DNA from: an uncultured Jeotgalicoccus sp.
GTDB lineage: Bacteria > Bacillota > Bacilli > Staphylococcales > Salinicoccaceae
Reading direction: 5' to 3'
Length of the DNA stretch: 5,592 nt
NCBI GenBank assembly: GCA_947631305.1
Contig: CANRKV010000113.1
Coordinates: 1 to 5,592, forward strand
In this document: piece after piece, positions 4,610 through 5,592 of the stretch
Layout of the letters: the number at the start of each line of letters is the position of its first letter
Position numbering within the stretch: position 1 is the first letter of the stretch
Notes under the pieces: model-generated
Seen by the model: the letters and a program-made list of their open reading frames with translations, nothing else
Databases searched by the model: none
What the model was told of the DNA's origin: nothing
Position numbers and translations under genes: made by a program

Positions 4610-5592
4610 ATGGATGAACGTATTTTAGATGAACATGAACACGATGATGAAGTATCGCTCGAACTGTCGCTCCGTCCGAATAAACTGCAGCAGTATATCG
4701 GACAGGATGCGCTTAAAAATAATTTAAGTGTATTTATCGAGGCGGCAAAAATGCGTGAAGAAGCGCTGGACCATGTGATTTTGCACGGTCCGCCGGGACT
4801 TGGTAAAACGACGCTTGCGAACATTATCGCTGCTGAAATGAACGTTAATATTAAAACGACATCCGGACCGGCCGTTGAACGTGCCGGTGACCTCGCTGCG
4901 ATTTTATCCAGTTTAGAACCGGGTGATGTGCTCTTTATCGATGAGATTCACAGGCTGCCGCGTTTCGTTGAGGAAATTTTATACTCTGCAATGGAGGATT
5001 TCTTTATCGATGTTGTAATCGGCCAGGGTGATGAAGCGAGAAGTATCCGCATCGACCTGCCGCCGTTTACACTTGTCGGTGCAACGACGCGTTTCGGAAG
5101 TCTTTCAGCACCGCTCAGAGACCGTTTCGGCGTGCAGCTAAGACTGCAGTATTACGATCTTGACAGCTTGAAGATGATTATCGAGCGTACCGCGGATATT
5201 TTTGAAGTGGCGATTCCGGAAAACAGTCTGGATGAGCTGGCGAGAAGATCACGCGGGACACCGAGGATTGCCAACAGGCTGCTTCGCCGGGTCAGAGATT
5301 TCTCAATGGTTAAAGGTGAAGAAGCGATTACGCTTGATACGACGAACTACGCACTTAAAGTGCTTGAAGTCGATCCGGAAGGACTTGAGCCGATCGATCA
5401 TAAAATTATGCGGACAATTATCGGTACATACGGCGGGGGTCCAGTCGGACTTGAAACTGTTGCTGTGTCGATCGGTGAAGAAGTCATTACATTAAATGAT
5501 GTATATGAACCGTACTTAATACAGCGCGGATTTTTAGAGCGCACACCGAGAGGGCGTAAAGCCACAGCGAAATCCTTCGAGTATTTTAAGAA
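4610..5592 (+). CDS. ruvB: Holliday junction branch migration ATPase RuvB (3' end cut off)
   Basis: RuvB is the hexameric AAA+ motor that drives branch migration with RuvA. The window holds 327 codons plus two bases with no stop. S. aureus RuvB is 334 residues, so only about the last 7 residues are missing. Visible motifs: LRPNKLQQYIGQ (21-32), Walker A GPPGLGKT (60-67), Walker B LFIDEIH (108-114), the sensor 1 region LVGATTRFGSLSAPLRDRFG (155-174) with the arginine finger at Arg170, and sensor 2 GTPRIANRLLRRVRD (216-230). The C-terminal winged-helix DNA-binding domain follows (about 255 on), with GGGPVGLETVA and GFLERTPRGR. TRFG is unusual where most relatives I recall have a small residue (S. 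aureus TRAG). The start ATG 4610 is preceded by GGGGTGA at 4599-4605. The gene follows ruvA in the obg-ruvA-ruvB unit. Confidence 0.98.
   Translation, partial: MDERILDEHEHDDEVSLELSLRPNKLQQYIGQDALKNNLSVFIEAAKMREEALDHVILHGPPGLGKTTLANIIAAEMNVNIKTTSGPAVERAGDLAAILSSLEPGDVLFIDEIHRLPRFVEEILYSAMEDFFIDVVIGQGDEARSIRIDLPPFTLVGATTRFGSLSAPLRDRFGVQLRLQYYDLDSLKMIIERTADIFEVAIPENSLDELARRSRGTPRIANRLLRRVRDFSMVKGEEAITLDTTNYALKVLEVDPEGLEPIDHKIMRTIIGTYGGGPVGLETVAVSIGEEVITLNDVYEPYLIQRGFLERTPRGRKATAKSFEYFK

Noticed and set aside
5202..5495. 97-codon plus-strand frame inside ruvB
   Set aside because: It is out of frame with a clear RuvB reading frame that runs uninterrupted from 4610 to the window end; its product is not recognisable.

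Overview
The window is a stretch of conserved housekeeping chromosome from a Gram-positive bacterium of the class Bacilli. It most resembles the Staphylococcaceae. The proteins read like staphylococcal homologues: L21 of 102 residues, L27 of 94 residues with the MLKLDLQFFA leader peptide, and Prp with His22 and Cys34. The order mreC-mreD-rplU-prp-rpmA-obg-ruvA-ruvB, with no spo0B, minCD or spoIVF genes, also fits a non-sporulating coccus. The moderately AT-rich DNA and divergence from Staphylococcus aureus suggest a relative such as Jeotgalicoccus, Salinicoccus or Macrococcus, but the genus is a guess. All genes lie on the + strand.

Layout: (1) 1-140 is the 3' end of a class I/II PLP aminotransferase. 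(2) 200-1577 holds mreC and mreD, the cell-shape/elongation pair, probably served by an extended -10 promoter in the 59-base gap before mreC. (3) 1574-2665 is a ribosomal-protein operon. It starts with a perfect consensus sigma-A promoter whose -35 box overlaps the mreD stop codon, continues through a structured L21 leader RNA, then rplU, prp and rpmA, and ends at a strong intrinsic terminator. (4) From 2651 a second promoter, partly inside that terminator, leads into obg, ruvA and ruvB, spaced 10 and 13 bases apart. The window ends a few codons before the expected end of ruvB.

The parts fit together functionally. L21 and L27 are large-subunit proteins, and Prp between them is the cysteine protease that removes the L27 N-terminal extension. 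Obg is a GTPase that acts in 50S assembly. RuvA and RuvB form the Holliday-junction branch-migration motor and appear to be transcribed with obg; no LexA-type box is visible next to them.

I see no mobile element, CRISPR array, tRNA/rRNA gene, pseudogene or undescribed system. The points worth a second look are local: the regulatory architecture of the rplU leader, the overlapping terminator and promoter before obg, a non-canonical Obg G4 motif (NKVE instead of NKxD), a Phe in the RuvB TRxG segment, and gene-order differences from better-known relatives.
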